Shown in pieces: positions 43,998 to 53,035 of a DNA stretch of 64,000 nt. The notes under the pieces are model-generated. The model was not told the DNA's origin. It searched no databases and worked only from the letters and a program-made list of their open reading frames with translations. The first letter of the stretch is position 1. Every line of letters starts with the position of its first letter. This DNA comes from an uncultured Candidatus Melainabacteria bacterium (lineage in GTDB: Bacteria > Cyanobacteriota > Vampirovibrionia > Gastranaerophilales > Gastranaerophilaceae): contig CANARY010000002.1 of NCBI GenBank assembly GCA_947364235.1, forward strand, positions 248,001 through 312,000, written 5' to 3'. Position numbers and translations under genes: made by a program.

Positions 43998-45185
43998 ATG
44001 GGAATGGCAGCATCACAAGCTACATTATTAATGATAACTTCCAGGTTGCACGATGTTGAGTACAAGGCACAAAATATCGAAAACCAGAAGATTGCGCTTG
44101 CGACTCAAAAAGACGAGTTGTACCAAAACTATTGTGATGCTTTAGATGCTAAGAAGATTCAGGTTGCGTTTAATAATGGGGATGGTACAAGGAATTTTAT
44201 TGATGCCACATTCTCTACTATGTGTGCATACAATCCTGATAGATTTAAGCAATATTCTTTAAAAGATGCTAGTACTGGTAAGATTATTGTAGATTCTAAC
44301 ACTTTTGAGAATTATAAAGATTTCAACTCTGATAAATATGCATTTGCTTATGCAATGCTTGGTATGGATGCTGATTTTGGCTGGCCTGTGGAGAATGACC
44401 ATGGCAGATATACAATGGGTATGGAAGTTGGCATTGGTATTTCTAATGAAGATTATGGAGATGGAAATGCTGCGAATGGAAGCTTTAACTTATTTATGAC
44501 AGATGTTGAAAGAAAAGTTTTTGAAAATCATAGAAATGATGAAAAATTGACAAAGCCTTGGGATTTATTACAAGAAGCTTGCAATTCAGACTCAGCAACT
44601 GATGCTGACAAACAGGATGCTTTAGATAATTTTAGAAATGCTTTATATGAGAACTTTGGCTCTGAAATATATAAATATATGCGTTTGAATAAAAATGAAG
44701 TTTCAAACACTGATCCTGATGCTGCTAATGCAGAATTTAATGAAGAATATCCGGAAGAGTTTCCAAAAGGCGAGTTTAATTATTACGTCCATCTTTTTGA
44801 AGAGATTCAAGCTGCTGGTGGATGTCAGGAAATTGATCCGCAGTATGAGGCCGGTTCAGAAGGTAATGAATGGCTGAATAATATGGTTAACTCTGGTAAA
44901 GTTATTATTGATGTATATGATGAGAATAAAAAAGAATGGTCTGAAACTAGTGTTGCAACTAGTACTAACCAAAATTACCTTCAAGAAGTCCAAGACGAAG
45001 CTGACTTAAAGAAAGCTGAAGCTAAATATGAACATGAGCTTGGGATTATAAATCAAAAAGATACAAAGTTTGATAGAGATTTGAGTAAGCTTGAAACAGA
45101 GCGTAATGCAATGAAAACAGAAATGGATGCTATTAAAACTGTAAGAAATGATAATATAGAAAGAACTTTTGGTATATTTAGTTAA
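43998..45185 (+). CDS. Unknown 395-aa protein with long terminal helices, predicted sigma-28 regulon
   Basis: The product opens with MGMAASQATLLMITSRLHD, followed by a long amphipathic helix with a heptad-like pattern (to about residue 50). It ends in a coiled coil (about 325-395: EAKYEHELGIINQKDT and ERNAMKTEMDAIKTVR) and the tail ERTFGIF. The middle is acidic, with many Asn and Asp. There is no signal peptide. Helical termini and a variable middle are the plan of flagellar axial or type III exported proteins. The sigma-28-type promoter supports co-regulation with flagella. I do not recognise a named family. An AAAGGA lies 11 bases upstream. Confidence 0.75.
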   Translation: MGMAASQATLLMITSRLHDVEYKAQNIENQKIALATQKDELYQNYCDALDAKKIQVAFNNGDGTRNFIDATFSTMCAYNPDRFKQYSLKDASTGKIIVDSNTFENYKDFNSDKYAFAYAMLGMDADFGWPVENDHGRYTMGMEVGIGISNEDYGDGNAANGSFNLFMTDVERKVFENHRNDEKLTKPWDLLQEACNSDSATDADKQDALDNFRNALYENFGSEIYKYMRLNKNEVSNTDPDAANAEFNEEYPEEFPKGEFNYYVHLFEEIQAAGGCQEIDPQYEAGSEGNEWLNNMVNSGKVIIDVYDENKKEWSETSVATSTNQNYLQEVQDEADLKKAEAKYEHELGIINQKDTKFDRDLSKLETERNAMKTEMDAIKTVRNDNIERTFGIFS

Positions 45186-45262
45186 TTAAGTTTTATTTTA
45201 ATTTTTTTTGCGTTTTAAAATGACTAAAATTATTTACTCATTCCCTTTTTCCTTTTTCCCTT

Positions 45263-45289
45263 ACCGCTGCTTTGACCGGCGGTTTTTTA
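45263..45289 (+). terminator. Terminator after the 395-aa gene
   Basis: ACCGC (45263-45267) pairs with GCGGT (45279-45283) around an 11-base loop, followed by TTTTTT. Confidence 0.7.
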
Positions 45290-45295
45290 TTCTTT

Positions 45296-46270
45296 CTAAG
45301 CTTTGAGGTCTGATGCTCCGTTTTTTTCATTTATTCCTAGTTCGAGTTTTTTTATTCTGGTTTGAATATCTTCCATAAGCTTTCGGTTGATTGTAAGCAG
45401 GTCTCCGATTATAGCGATAATTCCCAGCTGTAGTGCTGCAATAAGAAATACAGCTGCAAATATTAATGATTGAACATGCCCGTTGCCGTCTCCAAGATAG
45501 AAAAAATATAAGAATCTTATAACAAGAGCAAAGCCGGCAAATCCTGCAATTCCTGCAAGGGTTATAAAAAATCTAAAAGGTCTGTAGACGATGAACATTC
45601 TGACTGCAGTTTTCATTGATTTATACATGTAATCAAAAATGTTTTTCATAAGTTTTGATTCTCTAAGCTTAGGATTTACCCTGATTGGAACAGAAACGAT
45701 TTTTAAACCTTTTGCGTTAGCTTGAATCAAAGTTTCCATTGTATAAGTATAGTTGTCAAAAACATTCAATCTTAAAGCAGCATGTTTTGAGAATGCTCGA
45801 AAACCGCTTGGAGCATCTTCTACTTTTGTGGATGATAGAAGTCTTAATACTGCAGAGCCTAGCTTTTGAAAGAATTTTTTTATTGGAGAAAATTCTTTAA
45901 TAGAAAGAATATCACGTGCTCCGATGGCAATGTCTGCTTCTCCCATTAAAATTGGTTTAACAAGTTTTTCAATATCGTCTGCGCAATACTGATTATCAGC
46001 ATCTGTATTAACAATTATATCAGCTCCGCGTTTTAAGCACTCGCTAAGTCCATTTCTAAAAGCGTTTGCCAGTCCTTTGTTAGGTTTTATTTCAAGAACA
46101 GAAGCTCCCCAATTTTTTACAATTTCTGCGGAATTGTCAGAAGAGCCGTCATTAATTACAAGAACTTCAATTTCATTTATGCCTTCAACATTTTTAGGTA
46201 ATGCATTCAGCGTAGTTAGAATTGTTTCAGCTTCATTGTAACAAGGTATTTGAATAATCAGCTTGGTCAT
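45296..46270 (-). CDS. Dolichol-phosphate mannosyltransferase-like family 2 glycosyltransferase
   Basis: The product (324 aa from the ATG at 46270, MTKLIIQIPCYNEAE) is a GT2 enzyme like DPM1/ArnC: EVLVINDGSSDNS, GADIIVNTDADNQYCADDI, the VEDAPSGFRAFSKHAA segment and two C-terminal membrane helices near 240-300. It would charge an isoprenoid phosphate with a sugar. The neighbour across the divergent promoter is a PMT-type glycosyltransferase, a typical user of such lipid-linked sugars. Longer versions starting upstream would extend into that gene and add no conserved sequence. Confidence 0.9.
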   Translation of the reverse strand: MTKLIIQIPCYNEAETILTTLNALPKNVEGINEIEVLVINDGSSDNSAEIVKNWGASVLEIKPNKGLANAFRNGLSECLKRGADIIVNTDADNQYCADDIEKLVKPILMGEADIAIGARDILSIKEFSPIKKFFQKLGSAVLRLLSSTKVEDAPSGFRAFSKHAALRLNVFDNYTYTMETLIQANAKGLKIVSVPIRVNPKLRESKLMKNIFDYMYKSMKTAVRMFIVYRPFRFFITLAGIAGFAGFALVIRFLYFFYLGDGNGHVQSLIFAAVFLIAALQLGIIAIIGDLLTINRKLMEDIQTRIKKLELGINEKNGASDLKA

Positions 46271-46307
46271 GTAAAATATTATATATAAATGAGAGGATGG
46301 CCGCAAG

Positions 46308-47735
46308 TTGTTTTTTATAATTTTGCTTGGTTTTTTGTTACGGATAAGCTGTATTGTTAAGCCCGAAGGAATGTGGAATGATGAGTATGTAAGCTGGTAT
46401 ATTGCTTCGACGCCTATTTTTGATGGTTTCTGGCATGAAATCTTAAAGCAATGCCACATGCCTCTTTATTATATTTATTTAAAACCTTTTGCTCATTTTT
46501 CTGATACGATTCTTAGATTAACATCTGTTCTTCCGGGAGTTATCTCAATTCCGGTGATGTATATTGCAGGAAAAGAGTATTCAAAAAAAGCAGGATATTT
46601 TGCTGCTTTAATAACTTCTGTACTTTCGTTTCTGGTGTATTATTCACAAGAAGTAAGATTTTATTCTTTGTTGTTTTTGTTTTCTGCTCTCGCTCTATTA
46701 TTTACAATTAAGTATTTAAAAGTAGATAGTAAATTAAATCTGGCAGGATATTTAGTTTCTTTGGGACTTATTTTATTTACTCATATTATTGGTGTAATCT
46801 ATGTGTTTTTATCACTTTTATATGTTTCTTATAAAAAGAAGAAACTTCCAGTATTTATTGTCTCAGTACTTATAATTATTATCTTTTTATCCCCTGTATT
46901 AAATAACGTGCTTAGAATGCTTCCAGCTTCTCAATGGTGGGGGCAGTTTTCGTATACAAATATATTATTTTTGTTTAGTGATTATTTTTCGCCTATTTTA
47001 ACAAATAATGTCACAGCACCTCCTGTATTTTTTTATGATAAGTCGCTTGTTCTCTGGCTTGTTGTACCGTCATTAATCGGACTTGCCGGCATGATTGGCG
47101 GTTTAAAAAAAGGACTTTTCTTTGTTTTTGCAGGGACGGCAGGAGTTATGTTAATACTGGCTGCTTTTGGCAAGCTTGTATTTATTACAAAGTATTCCAT
47201 TGAAATTCTTCCGATTTTAATTTTATTTACTGCTCTTGGATTTGTTCGTTTCAAAAAAACAGGTATTGTTCTCCTTGCTATGTTTGTTAGTTTTCATCTT
47301 GCGTCAGTTTTGACTCCAAACTATGTTACTAAACTTAAACGTAATGAAGGGCATAAAATAGTTGGAGATATTCTGAATGCCAGAAATCCTCAGAATATTG
47401 TTTTTACCTATTATGAACCGGATAGATTTTTAAGATATACAAATGCTGCGGGTAAGAACCTGCTTTATATAAGCAAAAGCAACCGCCATCTTTATAAAGA
47501 TAATCCAGCTGAAATTTTAGCAGAAATTCCTTCTGGAGAAAGTGTTTCAGTGGTTTTTCTGGATAGTGTCAGCTTTTTTGATGAAATTCCAGAAGGAGTG
47601 AATGTTCCGGAGATGTTTGTAACATTTTCTAATGTAAAAAAATCTTTAATTAAAGCACTGGATAGTGATTTTAAAGATTTTAAGGTCGATAAAGCCGGAT
47701 ATTGGACTGTTATTTCTGGTGTAAAGTATAAATAA
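46308..47735 (+). CDS. PMT/ArnT-like membrane glycosyltransferase (family 39 type)
   Basis: This 475-residue protein has 10 or more membrane helices and the family start: an N-terminal helix, then GMWNDEYVSWYIAS near 25 where the acidic catalytic residues of GT39/PMT_2 proteins lie. Around 100-180 come two Tyr-rich membrane helices. The C-terminal 100 residues are soluble. It uses sugars bound to a polyprenol phosphate. The start is a TTG at 46308 with GAGGA about nine bases upstream, and the N-terminus may be a few residues different. The divergent GT2 gene likely makes its donor. Confidence 0.8.
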   Translation: MFFIILLGFLLRISCIVKPEGMWNDEYVSWYIASTPIFDGFWHEILKQCHMPLYYIYLKPFAHFSDTILRLTSVLPGVISIPVMYIAGKEYSKKAGYFAALITSVLSFLVYYSQEVRFYSLLFLFSALALLFTIKYLKVDSKLNLAGYLVSLGLILFTHIIGVIYVFLSLLYVSYKKKKLPVFIVSVLIIIIFLSPVLNNVLRMLPASQWWGQFSYTNILFLFSDYFSPILTNNVTAPPVFFYDKSLVLWLVVPSLIGLAGMIGGLKKGLFFVFAGTAGVMLILAAFGKLVFITKYSIEILPILILFTALGFVRFKKTGIVLLAMFVSFHLASVLTPNYVTKLKRNEGHKIVGDILNARNPQNIVFTYYEPDRFLRYTNAAGKNLLYISKSNRHLYKDNPAEILAEIPSGESVSVVFLDSVSFFDEIPEGVNVPEMFVTFSNVKKSLIKALDSDFKDFKVDKAGYWTVISGVKYK

Positions 47736-47748
47736 CTTAACAAAACTC

Positions 47749-47777
47749 TTGACATAAAAATATGCTTTTGTTAAATT
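47749..47777 (+). promoter_or_regulatory. Promoter of rplJ-rplL
   Basis: TTGACA at 47749-47754 and TAAATT at 47772-47777 are 17 bases apart. Transcription would begin near 47785, leaving a leader of about 270 bases before rplJ. Confidence 0.75.
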
Positions 47778-47784
47778 ACTTAGT

Positions 47785-48050
47785 ATAGTCGCAGACAGTT
47801 AGTATCCTTATGTAGGATTTAATCAAAAAAGGCTAACCGAGATTATCCGAAAACAAAATAAATAGCTAAATATTTAAAGATGTGTTGGATTTTGCGATTA
47901 ACTAGAAAGGTTGCAAAATCTTTTTAGTATGAAAACGGTCGATAAAACTCTCTTAATGAGTAGTAAAAGCCATTTGTAATAATGGTGAAAAGCCAAAATA
48001 CAGTTTAGTATTTTTAAAACAAACTGGTAAGAATGGTAAAAAAAAGGAGC
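47785..48050 (+). promoter_or_regulatory. Structured leader of rplJ (L10 leader type), with possible attenuator
   Basis: The 270-base untranslated stretch contains no reading frame but does have a hairpin GATTTTGC/GCAAAATC (47888-47920) followed by TTTTT, which looks like an intrinsic terminator. An L10 leader in other bacteria binds the L10(L12)4 complex and folds back to reduce rplJ expression. This arrangement supports autoregulation, possibly by attenuation. Which structure forms cannot be worked out by eye. Confidence 0.55.
47888..47925 (+). terminator. Possible attenuator in the rplJ leader
   Basis: An 8-bp stem (47888-47895 with 47913-47920) with a 17-base loop precedes five T residues, between the promoter and the rplJ start. 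Confidence 0.45.
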
Positions 48051-48055
48051 AAAAA

Positions 48056-48577
48056 ATGTCAACAAAAGCTTTCAAAAATGATAAGGTAGCTCTTATCAAA
48101 GAAAAAATTGATAAAGCTCAAGTTGCAATTGTCAGCGAATACCAAGGGTTGTCTGTTGAAGAAATCACAAAATTAAGACGTGAAATTCAAAAAGACGGCG
48201 GTGACTACATGGTTACTAAAAATACTCTTGCAAAAATCGCTATCAAAGGCACTCCTTACGAAGTGTTGGCTGAAACTTTAAAAGGACCAATTGCTATTGC
48301 TTTTGGTTTTAACGATCAGGTAGCACCGGCTAAGGCTTTATCTAAATTTATCAAAGATACTAAAAAAGGTGAAATCATTGCTGCAGCTATGGATGGTAAA
48401 TTACTTTCTGCTGCTGAAGCAAAAGCTCTTGCAAATCTTCCTTCAAAAGAAGAACTTTATGCAAAAATGCTTGGATGTATCAACTCACCTGCATCTGGTA
48501 TCGCAAACTCTGTCAATGCAGTTATGTCATCTCTTGTTAGAGCAGTTGCAGCTGTACGTGACCAGAAACAAGCGTAG
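48056..48577 (+). CDS. rplJ: 50S ribosomal protein L10
   Basis: L10 anchors L7/L12 dimers to the ribosome stalk. The 173-residue product has the N-terminal half with VSEYQGLSVEEITKLRREI and the MVTKNTLAKIAIKGTPYE segment typical of L10, and a C-terminal helix for the L12 dimers. An AAAAAAAAGGAG precedes the ATG. The order is rplJ-rplL. The rplK-rplA pair that normally precedes them is not upstream in this window, and rpoB does not follow. Confidence 0.96.
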   Translation: MSTKAFKNDKVALIKEKIDKAQVAIVSEYQGLSVEEITKLRREIQKDGGDYMVTKNTLAKIAIKGTPYEVLAETLKGPIAIAFGFNDQVAPAKALSKFIKDTKKGEIIAAAMDGKLLSAAEAKALANLPSKEELYAKMLGCINSPASGIANSVNAVMSSLVRAVAAVRDQKQA

Positions 48578-48685
48578 GGTAAATGCCTTTGGCTGGTAAG
48601 TAATGCTCCGGCTAAAAGTTTATTCACACCCTGGAAGAACAAAACAAATTAAAAAGAAAGATTAAAGAAAAAAGGAGAAAATAAA

Positions 48686-49060
48686 ATGAGTATTGAAGCA
48701 ATCTTAGAATCAATTGAAAAATTAACTTTATTAGAAGCTGCTGAATTAGTAAAAGCTATGGAAGAAAAATTCGGCGTATCTGCAGCTGCTCCTGTAGCTG
48801 TTGCTGCTGCTCCTGCTGCAGCTGCTGCACCTGCTGAAGATGCTGATGCTGAAGTAAACGTAATCTTAGCTTCTGTTCCAGCTGATAAGAAAATCGCTGT
48901 TCTTAAAGAAGTAAGAGGCATTACTGGTCTTGGCTTGAAAGAAGCTAAAGATTTAGTTGACGGTGCTCCTAAAGCTGTTAAAGAAGGCGTTAAAAAAGAT
49001 GAAGCTGAAGCTATCAAGAAACAGCTTGAAGCAGCTGGCGCTACTGTTGAAATCAAGTAG
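48686..49060 (+). CDS. rplL: 50S ribosomal protein L7/L12
   Basis: The 124-residue product has the L7/L12 features: an N-terminal dimerisation helix ([20 protein letters not shown]), an Ala-rich hinge with [12 protein letters not shown], and the C-terminal domain with [32 protein letters not shown] and AAGATVEIK, which binds translation factors. It follows rplJ after 108 bases with an AAAAAAGGAG site, and a strong terminator follows. No rpoB is found after it. Confidence 0.98.
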   Translation: MSIEAILESIEKLTLLEAAELVKAMEEKFGVSAAAPVAVAAAPAAAAAPAEDADAEVNVILASVPADKKIAVLKEVRGITGLGLKEAKDLVDGAPKAVKEGVKKDEAEAIKKQLEAAGATVEIK

Positions 49061-49082
49061 TTTGACATTTATTTGTAGAAAT

Positions 49083-49120
49083 AAAAAAGCGGTTTTGGAA
49101 TTTTCCAAAACCGCTTTTTT
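49083..49120. terminator. Bidirectional terminator after rplL
   Basis: AAAAAAGCGGTTTTGGAA and TTCCAAAACCGCTTTTTT form a perfect stem of about 18 bp with a two-base loop (TT). It serves rplL and the convergent NAGPA-type gene. Confidence 0.95.
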
Positions 49121-49124
49121 TATA

Positions 49125-49937
49125 TTACCCTTTAATAATCATAAAAGATTTCAATGCTCTTCCCGTATCTCCTGATTCTTGGGTAGAAATAACATGAATT
49201 TTTTTGTAATCTAAAGAAGTCGAGCTTCCGCCATCGAACGCCATTGCGCTGTCAAGTCCATAGCTGGCACACAAATCACGTGCTTCATAAATATCCATAG
49301 GATGTTCATTTGTTACTATAAAAATATGCACTTCTTGAGCGCCTTTTTCCAAGGTTTTTAAACCAATCAAAGTTCTTGGGGTTTTGTGAAGAACTGATGC
49401 AGATTCTCTTATAACGTTACCTTCTTTATCTTTTACAATAAAAAACTCTTCTTCTAGGCGCAGGTTAGGTAAAAGCTGAGGTCCGCCTTGTGCAGAATGT
49501 TTTACAGAGCACAAGAAATCAACTTTAGAATCATGCTGAGCTATTTCATATTTTAATTTGCTGTCGCAATCAAGTATTCTAAATTCAGTTCTATTTAAAA
49601 TCTTTTTTAGATTTTGTCTAAGCACAGGATTATTCATTAATCCTTCATTAAAAATGGGATCTTCTATTGTTTGTGTGTCATTGACTATGTATGACATTGT
49701 TTTCTGATTTTTAGGGTCAAAATATCCTGTATTAATAGTAAGCAAAGATGACGATTTATTGTGCGCTTCTTTGTTTGTAATTAATGAAGGGGAAGAAATA
49801 AATTGAATTTGTTTTTTTATTTTATCGCCGCTCAAAATAATATGATAAATTCCATCATCAAAAGTTACGTCAATTGGAGCTGCATATGCAGAGCCGGCGG
49901 ATAAAAAAATTCCTAAAAGTAATAATAATTTTTTCAT
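49125..49937 (-). CDS. Secreted phosphodiester glycosidase (NAGPA/DUF2233 family)
   Basis: The protein of 270 residues starts MKKLLLLLGIFLSAGSAYA, a clear signal peptide cleaved near residue 19. The body has INTGYFDPKN at about 75, SAQGGPQLLPN, RTLIGLK and AMAFDGGSSTSL, the signatures of the NAGPA (phosphodiester alpha-N-acetylglucosaminidase) domain. Members act on cell-surface glycans. I take the ATG at 49937, since an upstream ATG at 49988 would lie inside the LptG-type gene. It directly follows that permease in the lpt unit, consistent with an envelope role. Confidence 0.88.
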   Translation of the reverse strand: MKKLLLLLGIFLSAGSAYAAPIDVTFDDGIYHIILSGDKIKKQIQFISSPSLITNKEAHNKSSSLLTINTGYFDPKNQKTMSYIVNDTQTIEDPIFNEGLMNNPVLRQNLKKILNRTEFRILDCDSKLKYEIAQHDSKVDFLCSVKHSAQGGPQLLPNLRLEEEFFIVKDKEGNVIRESASVLHKTPRTLIGLKTLEKGAQEVHIFIVTNEHPMDIYEARDLCASYGLDSAMAFDGGSSTSLDYKKIHVISTQESGDTGRALKSFMIIKG

Positions 49938-49938
49938 A

Positions 49939-51063
49939 TTATAGATCCTTAGATTTGTAAAAAGCGATAATAGCGCATAAAAATGCAATAGGAGGAAAAG
50001 CTGCTGTTACAAGCGGCGGTAAAACTCCTTTTTCTGCCAGAAGGTCAAAAAATGGCAGGGTAATATAATAAACAAATATGCATCCGATTGCAATTGTAAA
50101 TCCGATTAATCTTTGTTCTCTTGGTTTACTGAATCCAAGCAGGCATCCCATAATTGCAAGCAATACACATACAAATGGATGGAAAAATCTTTGCAGATAT
50201 TTGTTATACATAAGCCTGTAATCTTCATCAAGGTTTTCTTTCTTTAAAAGATTTACATAATGCTTTAGGTCTTTATTATTTATATCTCTATCTCTTTTTG
50301 TGGAGTTGAGCATAATTGTGTAAGCATTTTCTGCATCTTCGCCATTAAGAATATATTCTTGTGATTTTTTATTTATTTTATTAAATATACCTTCTTCAGT
50401 AACTTCGTAAGATGTAATATCGTTTAATACCCAGCTTGGCTTGCCTTCCAAGTCCACACCTTTATATCCGGTTTCAGCAACAAGAATGTTGGTAAGCCCA
50501 TGCAAATCATTAAAAACTTGTTTCGAAAAGTTTAAAACAATTACATTTGTCATTTCATGATTAAAGAACCTAGAAACAATTACAGCTTGTTCTGGATGGT
50601 TGTTTTCATCTTTTTTTGTATAAATATACTGTGTTAATGTTCCTCCGCCTTTTATTTCTTGTAATTTCTGACAAGAATACGGAATCCATTTATCATAAGT
50701 TAAGAAACAAAAATATGTGATGATAAGGCTTAAAACTAAAAGCGGCTGCAGTATTCTCCAGAACGACATGCCTACTGCTCTAAAAATAGTAAGCTCAGAG
50801 TCTTTGCTAAGCTTGTCAAATGTAAATAAAGAGCCTAATAAGAGCCCTACAGGGAACGCTTTTCCAAGGATTTTAGGCAGCTCATATATTAAAACCATTA
50901 CACCTGTTCTTACTGTATATTCATGCGCAAGGATTTTTTTTATGGTATTCAAAAGCATTTCAGGCGCAATCCAGACAATTGTAAAAAGAAGAATTGCAAC
51001 AATTGTTGTTATAAGAACTTGAGTAAAAATATATCTGTCATAAACAGTGAAAAGTTTTTTCAT
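49939..51063 (-). CDS. LptF/LptG family lipopolysaccharide export permease
   Basis: The 374-residue protein is of the YjgP/YjgQ family: two membrane helices at about 15-35 and 55-80, a periplasmic beta-jellyroll domain (about 120-270) and four helices at about 278-370. LptF and LptG form the inner membrane channel with LptB2 that lifts LPS. Only one of the pair is present here; a homodimer or a partner elsewhere is possible, so I leave F or G open. It lies one base after lptB (51065) on the minus strand and ends two bases before the NAGPA gene. Confidence 0.9.
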   Translation of the reverse strand: MKKLFTVYDRYIFTQVLITTIVAILLFTIVWIAPEMLLNTIKKILAHEYTVRTGVMVLIYELPKILGKAFPVGLLLGSLFTFDKLSKDSELTIFRAVGMSFWRILQPLLVLSLIITYFCFLTYDKWIPYSCQKLQEIKGGGTLTQYIYTKKDENNHPEQAVIVSRFFNHEMTNVIVLNFSKQVFNDLHGLTNILVAETGYKGVDLEGKPSWVLNDITSYEVTEEGIFNKINKKSQEYILNGEDAENAYTIMLNSTKRDRDINNKDLKHYVNLLKKENLDEDYRLMYNKYLQRFFHPFVCVLLAIMGCLLGFSKPREQRLIGFTIAIGCIFVYYITLPFFDLLAEKGVLPPLVTAAFPPIAFLCAIIAFYKSKDL

Positions 51064-51064
51064 C

Positions 51065-51790
51065 CTAGAGCTTGAAGTCCTTTCCTAAGTAAAATTCTTT
51101 TGCAACAGGGTCATTAGCAACATCAATGCTTTTGCCCTGAATCTTAATTTTTCCGTCAAAAATAACATAAGCTCTATCTGTAATGGAAAGAGTTGCTTTT
51201 GGGTTGTGGTCTGTTATAAGTACTCCTAAACCTTTTTCTTCAGAAATTTTTCTAATATTGTCTTTAATTTCACCGATAGCAATCGGGTCAATTCCGGCAA
51301 AAGGTTCGTCTAAGAGCATAAAATCAGGACTTGCAGCTAAAGCTCTGGCAATTTCAACACGCCTTCTTTCTCCTCCCGACAAAGCAACAGCAGGTGACTT
51401 TCTAAGTTTTAATACCCCGAATTCTGTAAGAAGCTCTTCAAGTTTTGCTTTTTTTTCATTAACTGTAAGCTTATCATTCATTTCAAGAACAAGCTGAATA
51501 TTTTCTTCTACAGTAAGTTTTCTGAAAATAGAATTTTCCTGCGGAAGGTAGCCTATTCCCGCTTTTGCTCTTAAGTTCATAGGCCATGCAGTGATTTCTT
51601 TATTATCAATAAAAACTTGACCAGTGTTAGGTTTTACAAGCCCGACAATCATATAAAAAGTTGTTGTTTTTCCTGCCCCATTTGGTCCTAATAAACATAC
51701 AACTTCACCTTTATCCATGTAGAAAGAAATGTCGTTAACAACGCTCCTATCTCCGTAAATTTTAACAAGATTTTTAGCTTCTATTCTCAT
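51065..51790 (-). CDS. lptB: Lipopolysaccharide export ABC ATPase LptB
   Basis: This 241-residue ATPase has the LptB features: Walker A GPNGAGKTT, Q-loop YLPQENSIF, signature ALSGGERRRVE, Walker B FMLLDEP and FAGIDPIAIGEI, then TDHN. It powers LPS transport from the inner membrane with LptF, LptG and LptC. I place the start at the ATG at 51790 (MRIEAKNL) with GGGGAGC five bases upstream, rather than the ATG at 51805. It is the first gene of lptB, LptG-type permease and NAGPA enzyme. Confidence 0.93.
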   Translation of the reverse strand: MRIEAKNLVKIYGDRSVVNDISFYMDKGEVVCLLGPNGAGKTTTFYMIVGLVKPNTGQVFIDNKEITAWPMNLRAKAGIGYLPQENSIFRKLTVEENIQLVLEMNDKLTVNEKKAKLEELLTEFGVLKLRKSPAVALSGGERRRVEIARALAASPDFMLLDEPFAGIDPIAIGEIKDNIRKISEEKGLGVLITDHNPKATLSITDRAYVIFDGKIKIQGKSIDVANDPVAKEFYLGKDFKL

Positions 51791-51973
51791 TTCTGCTCCC
51801 CGCACTACCTATTTTATTATGATACAACAAAATTGGGCGATATTAAATCATTAAGTTTTGTAACGAAACATTAAAAAAATATCAATTTTCCTAAGCATAA
51901 TTACTTTATTTATATGTAAGGTTAAATCAGGTTAATTTTAAATCAACTAAATTTTATTTAGTAGGAGGTCATT

Positions 51974-52978
51974 ATGTCTTTGGGCATATCAGGAATAGGT
52001 GCATACAATCCATATATGAGCGGTCTTGGAGCATTAGGGCTCGGAGCTGGCGGTTCATTTGCTTCATACGCAGACCCTTCAATGATGGGCATGGGCGGTA
52101 TGATGGGATTCCCTGGCGGAATGGGTATGATGGGGATGTACAATCCTTCATTTATGGCTCAGATGAATCAGGTTTATCAAGACATGGAAAAATCACAGCT
52201 CAGACATTCAAGTGCGATGCATGAAATTATGATGCAGAATAAAACTGATGCTTACAAAGCAGAGGACATGGCTTTGTTTAGAAAAGCTATGGAAGATGCA
52301 AGTCTTAATACTGCAGTTGTAAACCTTGCTGAAAAAATCAGAGAAGGTGATGCTGATGGTATCTGCGAAGAATTTGACAGAATGAAGATTGCGCTTTATC
52401 AGAAGTATAACTCATATTTAAAAGAAAACAGTGACAGGCTGGATCCTAAAGAAAGTGTTAATAATATCATTGAGATGATGTACTCTGAAATCATTTCGAA
52501 GAAAACAGGAGAGCAGGTAAGCTTAAGAAATGATATTAAACGCTATGGTGAGACTGCATTCAATCATGGGTTTAACGAAAAATTCTTTGGAAAAAGCGAT
52601 TATCACAAAAAATATACCGAAGAAACTTTGAGCTATTTATTTGGAACAAGAATAGATAACAAAGGCGGCAAAGACAGAATGGAAAAAATCGGCGGCGGAT
52701 TTGGAAGAGCTGCTGAAGCTGGTACAGCAGCTGCTGCAGGTTATGGAGCCGGATTGGGACTGGCTGGTATTGCTTCAATTGTATCACCTGGTATACGTAA
52801 ATCTTTGAGTACAGCGGTTGTCAAAGATGAAGCCGGAAAAATTGTCAAAGATGCAGCTGGGAAAGCAGTTAAAGAAAGCAATATTGGAAACTGGTTAAAT
52901 AAAGCGGGTAAATTTGGTAAGTGGGCTGCGATTGCAGTATTAGCCGGCGATATTATCTGGCAGTGTTCAAGAGATTAG
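51974..52978 (+). CDS. Unknown 334-aa protein with Gly/Met-rich N-terminus and C-terminal membrane segments
   Basis: I do not recognise the family. Residues 1-60 are rich in Gly, Met and Pro with MMGMGG-type repeats. A helical, charged middle (about 65-215) follows with ALYQKYNSYLKENSD and YSEIISKKTGEQ. The C-terminal part (about 235-334) has small-residue helices (AAAAGYGAGLGLAGIASIVSPG and FGKWAAIAVLAGDII), with a KDEAGK/KDAAGK repeat near 280. No signal peptide is present. The start has an AGGAGG. The motif TTTTGTAAC lies about 120 bases upstream. A strong terminator follows. Confidence 0.72.
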   Translation: MSLGISGIGAYNPYMSGLGALGLGAGGSFASYADPSMMGMGGMMGFPGGMGMMGMYNPSFMAQMNQVYQDMEKSQLRHSSAMHEIMMQNKTDAYKAEDMALFRKAMEDASLNTAVVNLAEKIREGDADGICEEFDRMKIALYQKYNSYLKENSDRLDPKESVNNIIEMMYSEIISKKTGEQVSLRNDIKRYGETAFNHGFNEKFFGKSDYHKKYTEETLSYLFGTRIDNKGGKDRMEKIGGGFGRAAEAGTAAAAGYGAGLGLAGIASIVSPGIRKSLSTAVVKDEAGKIVKDAAGKAVKESNIGNWLNKAGKFGKWAAIAVLAGDIIWQCSRD

Positions 52979-52988
52979 TTATATATAA

Positions 52989-53015
52989 GGTTCGTTAAAA
53001 AACGAACCTTTTTTG
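52989..53015 (+). terminator. Terminator after the 334-aa gene
   Basis: GGTTCGTT-AAAA-AACGAACC (52989-53008), followed by six T residues. Confidence 0.9.
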
Positions 53016-53035
53016 TATTTTTTATCTTTTCCCTC

